A stretch of 16,251 nucleotides of DNA from Gammaproteobacteria bacterium (lineage in GTDB: Bacteria > Pseudomonadota > Gammaproteobacteria > SZUA-21). The notes under the pieces were generated by a model, which saw only the letters and a list, made by a program, of their open reading frames with translations, was not told the DNA's origin and ran no database searches. Location: assembly GCA_027021095.1 (NCBI GenBank), contig JALUUZ010000086.1, positions 1 to 16,251 on the forward strand, written 5' to 3'. Positions 6,994 through 13,255 of the stretch are shown here, piece by piece. The translations under genes and the position numbers were made by a program. Each line of letters begins with the position of its first letter. The first letter of the stretch is position 1.

Positions 6994-7097
6994 GGTGCGT
7001 ACAACGCACCCTACTTTGTCATGACGGTGTGCGAAGCACACCAAAGGATTTACTGCAAAAAATTTCATGCTCCAAAGTAGGGTGCGTTGTACGCACC
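6994..7097. repeat. MITE-like palindromic element, module Y (copy 2, intact)
   Basis: 104 bp with the same perfect 21-bp inverted terminal repeats as copy 1. The central hairpin is GGTGTGC-gaa-GCACACC (7026-7042), followed by the shared AAAGGATTTAC. Stems are identical to copy 1, while loops and linkers vary (loop GCA to GAA; differing linker bases). Lying between convergent genes, it could also act as a bidirectional terminator. Confidence 0.85.
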
Positions 7098-7162
7098 ATT
7101 TCCCGTGTGGTTTGCTTTGACCGGTCGTGATTCTAGCAACCCCCCGCTTGAATGCTCCCGCA
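7098..7162 (+). repeat. Dispersed intergenic repeat, module Z (copy 1)
   Basis: Matches the reverse complement of 10439-10520: CCCGTGTG-x-TTTGCTTTGAC, GGTCGTGA, then TGAATGCTCCCGCA, with a small gap in the middle. The similarity stops at the stop codon of the LOG-like gene (7163-7165), so the repeat abuts that gene's 3' end exactly. Confidence 0.7.
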
Positions 7163-8323
7163 TCACGTTTTCGGACTGTAGAGCGCTGGGTCGTAGGACA
7201 GCAGCCGGCGCACGATTTCGTCTTCACTGTCGGTCAGTGCGATCAGCTCGCCGTAGAGATGACCGTCTGCGACCTGTTGCAGCAGCGGCCATACCGGGCG
7301 TGTTTTCGTCCAGTGTTTTTCCCCGAGCAGGATCATCGGCGAAATCGTTCCGGCGGTATTGTAGTGGTTTTGTGCCGCATCCTGGAAAATCTCCTGGGTC
7401 GTGCCGGCACTGCCGGGCGCAAAGATGACCCCATGGTTGGCAATCATCAACAGGCCGTCTTCACGTACGCTGTTGGCAAAGTATTTGGCGATGTGCGTCG
7501 CAAAGGGAGTCGGGGGTTCATGGCCATACAGCCAGGTTGGAATGCCGATACTCATGGCCTGTGACCGGCTGTCGTCTGTCAGCGGGTAGTGTTCGATGAT
7601 CTTCCAGGCCCGGTTCAGCCAGTCAGGATCCTTGTATTCTTTGCCGGGTTCCGCACCCGCAGGCCGCACCTTGATCTGCGCGATGGCGTCGTTCAGGTCC
7701 TGCTCGGAAAAAGCCGCGAAGTAGGCGCCGAGGTGGGTTGCCTCCATGGCCCCCGGACCACCGCCGCTGACCAGTAGAAATCCCTTGCGTGTCAGTGTCC
7801 GCGCGATTCGAGCGACAGTGGCAAAAAAAGGATCCTGGCGTTCCATGCCGTGTCCGCCCATCACTGCCACGACCTTACGGCCTTTGATCGCTTCTTCCAG
7901 TGCATCGGTGATGCTGTGGTCATGCAGGCGCCGCATCAGGCTGGTGCGGATCGACGCAGGCGACCGCCCACCCTGAGCTTTGTATTCTTTGTAGATTCTG
8001 TAGTCTGGAGTGTCTTCGTATCTGCCGGTTTCGGGATCGAAAGGGTCACCGAACAGCTCCGCAGGTCGATAGAGGCGCGCACGGTGTACTTCGAACGCGA
8101 AATCCTCCTGTTTGCGGATGAACAAGCCGCCGGTGCCGGTGATATGACCTGCAGTGGCGTCATCGAGTTCGCAACCAAGAAACAGGCTGCCGGCGAAATT
8201 GAGCTCGCCTAAACGCTGTGCGTGTGGTCTTAAATCCATTCCCTGTACAGCTGCGGCCTCAGGTTGGTAGCTGGTGCTGCCCAGCCATTTTGTTAACTGG
8301 CTTTCATTGTTAATTTCCAGCAT
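7163..8323 (-). CDS. LOG/Rossmann-fold nucleotide-binding protein (TIGR00730-like, extended)
   Basis: 386 aa. The C-terminal two thirds is a LOG-type (formerly lysine-decarboxylase-like) Rossmann domain: VVAVMGGHGM (151-160), LLVSGGGPGAMEATHLGAY (183-201), and PGSAGTTQEIF (303-313), the last standing in for the canonical PGGxGTxxE. The N-terminal 140 residues are unlike short LOG proteins (about 190 aa). LOG enzymes cleave the N-glycosidic bond of nucleoside 5'-monophosphates. PGSAG in place of PGGxG may change activity or substrate. The ATG at 8323 has AGGGG 7 nt upstream. It lies 80 bp downstream of ppnN on the same strand, so two LOG-fold proteins of different subfamilies are in tandem. 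Confidence 0.82.
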   Translation of the reverse strand: MLEINNESQLTKWLGSTSYQPEAAAVQGMDLRPHAQRLGELNFAGSLFLGCELDDATAGHITGTGGLFIRKQEDFAFEVHRARLYRPAELFGDPFDPETGRYEDTPDYRIYKEYKAQGGRSPASIRTSLMRRLHDHSITDALEEAIKGRKVVAVMGGHGMERQDPFFATVARIARTLTRKGFLLVSGGGPGAMEATHLGAYFAAFSEQDLNDAIAQIKVRPAGAEPGKEYKDPDWLNRAWKIIEHYPLTDDSRSQAMSIGIPTWLYGHEPPTPFATHIAKYFANSVREDGLLMIANHGVIFAPGSAGTTQEIFQDAAQNHYNTAGTISPMILLGEKHWTKTRPVWPLLQQVADGHLYGELIALTDSEDEIVRRLLSYDPALYSPKT

Positions 8324-8380
8324 ACAGCTGCCCCTGTCTTCAGAAGTAAAAAGTCGTTTTACCAGTTAACAGGGTTGATT

Positions 8381-8400
8381 GCCAGCTGTTTTTCGCTGGC
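8381..8400 (-). other. Stem-loop just after ppnN
   Basis: GCCAGC (8381-8386) and GCTGGC (8395-8400) flank an 8-nt loop, 3 bp beyond the ppnN stop. No T-run follows in the direction of transcription, so it is more likely an mRNA-end or processing element than a terminator. Confidence 0.35.
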
Positions 8401-8403
8401 CGC

Positions 8404-9774
8404 TTACTTGATGATCTGGTAGCAGGGTGTGTATTTTTTGCCTGGCAGTTTCATTCTGTTCTGCGCGACGAAGGAATTGAGCAGGGAGTCCATCGGTTCG
8501 AGAATTTTTTTATCACCACGGATTTCGAAATGCCCGTACTGCTCGATTGCACGCAACCCTTCTTCCTTGACATTGCCGGCGACCACACCGGAAAACACGC
8601 GGCGCAGGTTGGCGGCGAGCAGATGCGGTTCCTGGTCTTTGCTGAGTTCCAGGTTGCGCATGTTTTCATGTGTAGGAGTGAACGGGTTTTGGAACTCGAG
8701 CTCGGTTTTCAACAGCCAGTTATAGTAATACGCATCCCCATGCAGTTTGCGGAAATCACGGACCTGGCCGATCCCCTGCTGTACCTCACGCGCCACGATC
8801 TCCGGGTCATCGACGATGATCTTGTAGCGGTTTTGTGCCTGGGAGCCGAGGGTGGTGCCGATAAACCGGTCGATTTCCTCGAAATAGGCCTTTGAGTTTT
8901 CCGGCCCGGTAAAAATCAGAGGAAAGGGGATAGCGGTATTGTCCGGGTGCAGCAGTACGCCGAGAATAAACAGGATTTCCTCCGCCGTGCCGACGCCACC
9001 TGGAAACACGACGATTGCATGCCCGGTGCGGATAAAGGCTTCGAGGCGTTTCTCGATATCCGGCATGATGACCAGGTCGTTGACGATCGGGTTGGGTGAT
9101 TCGGCGGCGATGATACCGGGCTCAGTGATCCCTATATAGTGACCATCGTTGATCCGTTGTTTCGCATGGCCGATGGTGGCGCCCTTCATCGGCCCTTTCA
9201 TTGCACCGGGCCCGCACCCGGTGCAGATGTCGAAACCCCGCAGCCCAAGCGCATAGCCGATTTCCTTGGTATAGTCGTATTCTGCACGGCTGATCGAGTG
9301 GCCACCCCAGCAGACGACCAGGTTGGGTTCGGTTTTCGGCTGCAGAATCTTGGCATTGCGCAGGATATGGAAAACGGCATTGGTAATGCCTTCGGAACTG
9401 TGCAGGTCAAAATAGAGGTTCTCGTTGATTTTGTCGTTGACATAGACGATGTCACGCAACACGGCAAACAGGTGCTCGTTGATTCCCTTGATCATCTTGC
9501 CATCGACGAAGGCATGTGCCGGGGCACCTTTGACCTCGAGCTTGATGCCTCTTTCCTGCTGGATGATGCGGATTGCAAAGGACTGGTAGCGTTCCAGCAG
9601 TTCCTTGCCGTCATCGAGGTTGCTGCCGCAGTTGAGTACCGCCAGTGAACAGTTCCGGAACAGCGTATACAAACCGCCCTGGCTGGTATCGAGCAGCTGG
9701 TTGACCTCCTGTTTCGACAGGATGTCCAGCCGGCCTTCGGGCGAGATTACCGCATCCACGACATCGTATTTCAT
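8404..9774 (-). CDS. ppnN: Pyrimidine/purine-nucleotide 5'-monophosphate nucleosidase
   Basis: Cleaves nucleoside monophosphates to base and ribose 5-phosphate. In E. coli PpnN (YgdH) is controlled by (p)ppGpp. This protein has 456 aa against about 454 in E. coli. The N-terminal domain carries LYTLFRNCSLAVLNCGS (35-51) and RGIKLEVKGAPAHAFVDG (75-92), very close to the E. coli protein. The central LOG domain has TGCGPGAMKGPMKGA (185-199), the base-proximal EKRLEAFIRTGHAIVVFPGG (241-260) and PGGVGTAEE (258-266). The C-terminal domain follows the family. The ATG at 9774 has GAGG 7 nt upstream. A palindromic terminator-like hairpin separates it from the DUF411 gene upstream, so ppnN probably has its own promoter within about 30 bp or depends on read-through. 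Confidence 0.93.
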   Translation of the reverse strand: MKYDVVDAVISPEGRLDILSKQEVNQLLDTSQGGLYTLFRNCSLAVLNCGSNLDDGKELLERYQSFAIRIIQQERGIKLEVKGAPAHAFVDGKMIKGINEHLFAVLRDIVYVNDKINENLYFDLHSSEGITNAVFHILRNAKILQPKTEPNLVVCWGGHSISRAEYDYTKEIGYALGLRGFDICTGCGPGAMKGPMKGATIGHAKQRINDGHYIGITEPGIIAAESPNPIVNDLVIMPDIEKRLEAFIRTGHAIVVFPGGVGTAEEILFILGVLLHPDNTAIPFPLIFTGPENSKAYFEEIDRFIGTTLGSQAQNRYKIIVDDPEIVAREVQQGIGQVRDFRKLHGDAYYYNWLLKTELEFQNPFTPTHENMRNLELSKDQEPHLLAANLRRVFSGVVAGNVKEEGLRAIEQYGHFEIRGDKKILEPMDSLLNSFVAQNRMKLPGKKYTPCYQIIK

Positions 9775-9796
9775 AGCTAACCTCAGACAGCTTGGG

Positions 9797-9816
9797 AAAA
9801 CCGTGACGGTTTTTTT
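9797..9816. terminator. Palindromic intrinsic terminator between the DUF411 gene and ppnN
   Basis: AAAACCG-tga-CGGTTTT (9797-9813) with T continuing to 9816 on the plus strand. Read on the minus strand, where both flanking genes lie, the stem ends in four T. It would end the DUF411 transcript just before ppnN. Confidence 0.5.
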
Positions 9817-9876
9817 GAATCATCCGCGCACGCCGGCAGAACAGGTATGCTCCCCCGGCACAAATCTGGAGGTTTC

Positions 9877-10320
9877 CTAGTGCTTGGAGAAGACTTTGGT
9901 CTTGCCGTCCTTGTCGAACGAAATCACATTATAAGGGTCTTTCCTGCTGCCCATTTCCATGCCGGGAGTGCCGATCGGCATGGCCGGTACACTGAGACCG
10001 CGGACCGCCGGCTTTTCTTTCAGCAGCCTTTTGATGTCTGTTGCCGGGACATGGCCTTCGATCGTATAACCGTTGACGAAGCCGGTATGGCAGGAAGCCA
10101 GCTTGGGTGTCAGTCCGCCCTTGATTTTATAGGGAGTTACGTCCTTGACGTCTTTGGCGATTACTTTGAAACCGTTTTTTTCCAGGTGGGTGATCCAGCG
10201 CCCGCAGCAGGAACAGGTCGGGCTCTTGTAGACGGTGATGACCGGGGCGGTTGCCGTTTTGTCGGAGCAAGCTGGCAGAATAACCAGCATTAACAGGATT
10301 GTGGTGGTGACTGTACGCAA
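9877..10320 (-). CDS. DUF411 (CopG-like) metal-binding lipoprotein
   Basis: 147 aa. A signal peptide with lipobox LPAC places the mature N-terminus at Cys18, so the protein is probably membrane-anchored facing the periplasm. The thioredoxin-like DUF411 domain begins ITVYKSPTCSCCGRW (28-42), with Cys36, Cys38 and Cys39. It continues with LASCHTGFVNGYTIEGHVPA (74-93; Cys77, His78) and VPAMPIGTPGMEMG (111-124). The family includes CopG, a copper-cluster protein of copper-resistance loci. No other copper gene is visible here, so this is an orphan copy. The start is TTG at 10320, chosen because AGGAG lies 8 nt upstream and no in-frame ATG precedes the signal peptide. Confidence 0.9.
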   Translation of the reverse strand: MRTVTTTILLMLVILPACSDKTATAPVITVYKSPTCSCCGRWITHLEKNGFKVIAKDVKDVTPYKIKGGLTPKLASCHTGFVNGYTIEGHVPATDIKRLLKEKPAVRGLSVPAMPIGTPGMEMGSRKDPYNVISFDKDGKTKVFSKH

Positions 10321-10351
10321 TGTAGTGACTCCTAAAATTGTGTCTGCCTAC

Positions 10352-10378
10352 ATTATAGCACCAGCTTGAGTGTGACAA
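10352..10378 (-). promoter_or_regulatory. Extended -10 promoter of the DUF411 gene
   Basis: On the minus strand, TGC-TATAAT (10360 to 10352) is a perfect -10 with a TGn extension. A TTGTCA (10378 to 10373) lies 15 nt upstream of it, which is short for a -35 but tolerable with an extended -10. Transcription would begin near 10345, about 25 nt before the TTG start. Confidence 0.65.
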
Positions 10379-10438
10379 TCATATTTTTCTTTGCCGGGAT
10401 TCAGCGGTATTCAACAGCAGCCGGTGTTTTCGCGCTGC

Positions 10439-10520
10439 GCAGAAAAAAGCTTGCGGACTGCGGGAGCATTCAGGCCGGGGTCATCATTGTCACGACCTGT
10501 CAAAGCAAATCACACGGGAA
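10439..10520 (-). repeat. Module Z (copy 2), direct repeat with copy 3
   Basis: About 80 bp repeated 190 bp downstream at 10629-10710 with only a handful of mismatches: GCAGAAAAAAGCTTGCGGAC, then ATTCAGGCCGGGGTC, then TCATTGTCACGACC, then GTCAAAGCA. The reverse complement matches 7098-7162. Confidence 0.8.
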
Positions 10521-10522
10521 GT

Positions 10523-10542
10523 GGTGCGTAAACGCACCCTAC
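10523..10542 (-). repeat. Module Y remnant (one terminal hairpin)
   Basis: GGTGCGT-aa-ACGCACC followed by CTAC, i.e. one end of element Y with a one-base-shorter loop. The rest of Y is missing. Read on the minus strand, the order Y then Z is the same as at 6994-7162. Confidence 0.7.
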
Positions 10543-10557
10543 CAGGTGTAAAGCACT

Positions 10558-10604
10558 CGGGGCCTGCTTGGAGCCTGAACCCGCGGTCCGGAAGTTTTTT
10601 CTGC
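10558..10604 (+). repeat. Module Z fragment in inverted orientation
   Basis: CGGGGCCTG, GAGCCTGAACCCGCGGTCCG and AAGTTTTTTCTGC resemble the reverse complement of 10439-10480. With 10629-10670 it can form a long imperfect stem. At the tip of that stem is a second small hairpin, GCCTC-gccca-GAGGC. Confidence 0.6.
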
Positions 10605-10628
10605 AACATTGCCTCGCCCAGAGGCGGC

Positions 10629-10710
10629 GCAGAAAAAAGCTTGCGGACTGCGGGAGTATTCAGGCCGGGGTCGTCATTGTCACGACCGGTCAAAGCAGGT
10701 CACACGGAAA
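10629..10710 (-). repeat. Module Z (copy 3) with a decayed Y hairpin behind it
   Basis: Near-identical to 10439-10520. It is followed by GCAACGTACAACGCCCCCTG, a decayed form of the Y terminal hairpin. The Y-Z junction is therefore preserved but eroded here. Confidence 0.75.
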
Positions 10711-10742
10711 ATGCAACGTACAACGCCCCCTGTCTTGCCTGC

Positions 10743-10800
10743 GCGCTCCTCGGTCGCGAAAGCCACCCATGCCGCACCCTTGCTCCGTTTCGTTACGAAC
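10743..10800 (-). repeat. Module X (copy 3)
   Basis: Inverted relative to 2679-2736, with roughly seven differences in 58 bases. It lies 15 bp beyond the stop codon of the 2Fe-2S reductase gene. Read on the minus strand the order is X, decayed Y, Z, as at 6874-7162. Confidence 0.75.
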
Positions 10801-10815
10801 GGTGGTGCAGCCGGA

Positions 10816-11790
10816 TCACTCGGGGGTGGTCACCGTGGTGTGCAGGATTTCGAGGCCTGGGAAACTGTCGTTTAACAATCCAACGAGCAGTGAGTGGGCC
10901 TGGTCCGGCGCAGCCAGGTAGACAACAGGCTTGACAGGCCCTTTGGCGAACGGGGTGAGCGTGGTCAGCAGTCGCTGGGTATCGTGCCTGGCAATGACCT
11001 GGTAGTGGAAGTCATCGAAAGCGTCTTGCCAAGAGCGGCACAGGTTGTGCAGATAGGGGGCAGGCTGCTTGTCGAGCCGGAACAGGGCAAGAGGCGCGTC
11101 ATATTCGAGTGCAATGGCATGCTCGATGATACTTTTCAATGGCGCGAAGCCGTGTGCTGAAGCGATGAACAGTGCCGGCCTGGCGGGTCGCTCGACCAGG
11201 GTGAAGTCACCGTATGGTCCATCGAGCTCGGCGTGTGTGGCCGACGAAAGAGCGGCGGCGGTATTTCTGGCGCTGGTGGGCAGATGCAGTTGCAGGTTGC
11301 GGTCGTCGCAAGGACAGTTACCAAGATGGAACCTGCCATGTATTTTTTTTCTTGCAGTGAGTTGAATAGATTGTCCGGCCAGGAAGCGCAGTGTCTGGGT
11401 GCGGGGAGTCTGTAAAGAAACCACTAATACTTCCGGGTCTGAGGCATCGATTTTTTTGATGCGCGCGCGAATATGCTGTAGCGGGATATCGTCTGCACTG
11501 CTTGCTTCGTCGGCATGGAGAACCAGGTCTGTCAGCGCGGTATGGCAACACATCAGCAGTTGACGGTGTGCGGTCGTGGATCCTGGTGGTTGTCCCTCGA
11601 GCCTGAAATCCGAGTGTCTGACCTGCCTGGTCTCGCCGGAGACCAGCTTTGCCAGGCACTGACCGCAGTTGCCATTATTACAGCCGTAGGCGGGGGAATG
11701 GCCGGAGCGCAGTGCGGCCTCGAGAATGGTTTCTTCGCCCTGCAGGCGGAACTGGTGGTTGCTGGGGAGCAGGGTGATGGTTTTTTCCAT
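10816..11790 (-). CDS. 2Fe-2S ferredoxin / ferredoxin-NADP reductase-like protein, divergent
   Basis: 324 aa. The N-terminal plant-type ferredoxin domain (about 1-92) has all four ligands: Cys37, Cys42 and Cys45 in YGCNNGNCGQC, and Cys81 in LLMCCH. The reductase part (about 105-320) has the length and order of the CDP-glucoseen-reductase/phenol-hydroxylase reductase class, including LAGQSIQLT (138-146) and GPYGDF (191-196). However, key cofactor motifs are altered. The flavin RxYS motif reads RFHL (153-156), the NAD(P) GGTGxAP motif reads SAHGFAP (211-217), and the terminal CGPPxM motif is replaced by LAAPDQA. It may pass electrons without NAD(P)H or have a changed cofactor. It is not in an obvious operon. 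The ATG at 11790 has a weak ribosome binding site. The ferredoxin domain is certain; the reductase activity is not. Confidence 0.8.
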   Translation of the reverse strand: MEKTITLLPSNHQFRLQGEETILEAALRSGHSPAYGCNNGNCGQCLAKLVSGETRQVRHSDFRLEGQPPGSTTAHRQLLMCCHTALTDLVLHADEASSADDIPLQHIRARIKKIDASDPEVLVVSLQTPRTQTLRFLAGQSIQLTARKKIHGRFHLGNCPCDDRNLQLHLPTSARNTAAALSSATHAELDGPYGDFTLVERPARPALFIASAHGFAPLKSIIEHAIALEYDAPLALFRLDKQPAPYLHNLCRSWQDAFDDFHYQVIARHDTQRLLTTLTPFAKGPVKPVVYLAAPDQAHSLLVGLLNDSFPGLEILHTTVTTPE

Positions 11791-11868
11791 TGATCGTGTC
11801 GTTCCGTGATTTACCGGTCATCAGTTCATGTATCATTGTAGCAACTGGCAGTCAGTATCATTGTCATG

Positions 11869-11917
11869 GACTCCTGACCAGTACGGGCCGATAATACAAC
11901 TCATTATAGTAGGAGTC
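11869..11917 (+). other. Inverted repeat upstream of the TudS-like gene
   Basis: GACTCCT (11869-11875) and AGGAGTC (11911-11917) are perfect 7-bp arms around 35 nt. A second pair, CCGACA and TGTCGG, follows at about 11927-11950. These may form leader structure or protein-binding sites in the 198-bp divergent region. No clear promoter was found. Confidence 0.25.
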
Positions 11918-11988
11918 TTTACAGCTGCCGACAACAGCTGGTCGTGTCGGTACAGCCATCGGGTTCTTAGTGAGGGTGGGTATAAACG

Positions 11989-12528
11989 ATGAGAGACAAA
12001 TCCACCGACAGGTTGGTTCTCGGTATCAGCAGTTGCCTGCTGGGTGAGCGGGTGCGTTATGATGGAACTGACAAGTTGCAGCCGCAGCTGGTGGCCGGTT
12101 TGTCGCGCTACTTTACCTTGCTGCCGGTCTGCCCTGAGGCCGGTGCCGGGTTGGGTGTACCGCGCCCGCCGATCAAGCTTGTGATTGAGCCGGCATCGCA
12201 GGCCTTGCATGCGGTGCTTGTCGATAACCCTGCGCAGCAGGTAACCGAGCCACTGACGAATTACATACGGACCTGCGTTGACACGCTGGACGGTCTTTCC
12301 GGGTTTGTGTTCAAGGCCCGCTCTCCCAGTTGTGGTCTGCATGATGCGGTGATCGAGTCCGGCACGCAGCAGCGACCGGGCCCTGGTTTGTTTGCCACTG
12401 CGCTGACCCGGCGTTACCCGGAGTTGCCGGTGGCGGATGAACTCGAACTGGCCCATGCGGACCGGTTCGAGTCGTTCTGTCGCCGTGTGTACCAGGGAGC
12501 AGGGCGGCGTTTTCCGGTTTCGGTCTGA
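11989..12528 (+). CDS. DUF523 / TudS-type protein (thiouracil desulfurase family)
   Basis: 179 aa. The DUF523 marks are complete: GISSCLLGERVRYDG (12-26, Cys16), LLPVCPEAGAGLGVPRPPI (44-62, Cys48) and FKARSPSCGL (108-117, Cys115). The three cysteines are the ligands of the [4Fe-4S] cluster in TudS, which removes sulfur from 2-thiouracil. The C-terminal part (PGPGLFATALTRRYPELPVADELEL, 130-154, in two motif halves) resembles the DUF523 half of E. coli YbgA rather than short stand-alone TudS. The DUF1722 half of YbgA is absent and the frame ends cleanly. Cytosolic. Substrate in this organism is unknown. The start is the first ATG; the Shine-Dalgarno (GAGGGTGGG) sits somewhat far upstream. Confidence 0.88.
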   Translation: MRDKSTDRLVLGISSCLLGERVRYDGTDKLQPQLVAGLSRYFTLLPVCPEAGAGLGVPRPPIKLVIEPASQALHAVLVDNPAQQVTEPLTNYIRTCVDTLDGLSGFVFKARSPSCGLHDAVIESGTQQRPGPGLFATALTRRYPELPVADELELAHADRFESFCRRVYQGAGRRFPVSV

Positions 12529-12717
12529 GCCTGGAATGCCAAAAGATTGGCCTGTTGACGGCCGATCGAGACGCTTCCGGGTACAGTGAATGACATAAAA
12601 ATCAGAATATAGTTAATTGGTTATATATTAAAGCCAGGTAATACAGCTTGTTAGTCAATATCCTAGGGGTTGAAATTTAAACAGGGTCACGTTTTAAACA
12701 ATTTCATTCAGGTTCGA

Positions 12718-12746
12718 TTGACCCGATATAAGGTCAGGTTTACAAT
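12718..12746 (+). promoter_or_regulatory. Sigma-70 promoter with overlapping operator-like repeat
   Basis: TTGACC (12718-12723), an exact 17-nt spacer and TACAAT (12741-12746), driving the Lys/His-rich lipoprotein gene with a roughly 40-nt leader. Overlapping it is a perfect inverted repeat, TGACC-N8-GGTCA (12719-12736), and another GGTCA lies at 12685-12689. A repressor site is plausible. Confidence 0.65.
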
Positions 12747-12792
12747 GTTTTGGATTTCGAGTTCATCCACTATCTAATGGGAGAGTCTTTTA

Positions 12793-13101
12793 ATGAAAAG
12801 AATAATCATTTTGGTGATCGCTATCAGCTTTGGTTTGGCTCTGGGCGGTTGTAGTAAATTCAGTAAAAAGAAAAAACATCATCCGAAACAAGACAATGGT
12901 TCGATGATGCAGCAGCACCACAAAGACATGCCGATGCACAAAGACAGCAAGCCTGCGAAAAAGCATCATGGTATGAGGAGGAAAAAGAGAATCTATTGTT
13001 CGTCCAAGAAAACGTACAAAAAAGGTTCTCCTTGCTGGCATTGGAAACGTGGCGCACGTAAGAAGGGCGCTAAGAAAGCTGCTAAGAAAGACAAGAAGTA
13101 A
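12793..13101 (+). CDS. Lys/His/Met-rich small lipoprotein, unknown family
   Basis: 102 aa. Signal peptide with lipobox LGGC (Cys20). The mature part is highly basic. A Lys tract (KKKKHH, 25-30) leads into a His/Met-rich stretch (MMQQHHKDMPMHKD, 38-51, and KKHHGM, 56-61). Next comes a two-cysteine segment (Cys69, Cys81, with CWHW), and a Lys/Ala-rich tail (KKGAKKAAKKDKK). The His/Met clusters suggest copper or other metal binding. The tail suggests binding to an anionic partner (lipid A, peptidoglycan or nucleic acid); both are inference. GGGAGAG lies about 7 nt before the ATG. The gene is a single transcription unit with its own promoter and terminator. No homologue is recognised. Confidence 0.82.
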   Translation: MKRIIILVIAISFGLALGGCSKFSKKKKHHPKQDNGSMMQQHHKDMPMHKDSKPAKKHHGMRRKKRIYCSSKKTYKKGSPCWHWKRGARKKGAKKAAKKDKK

Positions 13102-13120
13102 CGCCTGACAGCGTAGAGAG

Positions 13121-13161
13121 AAAACCGCTGACTGTCTGCGAAGATGGCCGGCGGTTTTTTT
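13121..13161 (+). terminator. Intrinsic terminator of the lipoprotein gene
   Basis: AAAACCGC (13121-13128) pairs with GCGGTTTT (13151-13158), with T continuing to 13161. It lies 20 bp after the stop codon. Confidence 0.75.
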
Positions 13162-13255
13162 GTGTGCGTGATACGTGTCGACGACATCGAGATAAATCGA
13201 ATTCCATCGTGTGTTCATCCTTTTACACACGATCATTCTGCGTGAACCCCCCTGG

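Noticed and set aside
6895..7227. 110-codon minus-strand frame across the composite repeat
   Set aside because: It consists mostly of repeat sequence and runs out of the end of the LOG-like gene region; similar frames occur in other repeat copies by chance.
11833..12456. 207-codon minus-strand frame
   Set aside because: It lies antisense to the well-supported DUF523 gene and has a shadow-like Arg/Gln/His-rich composition.
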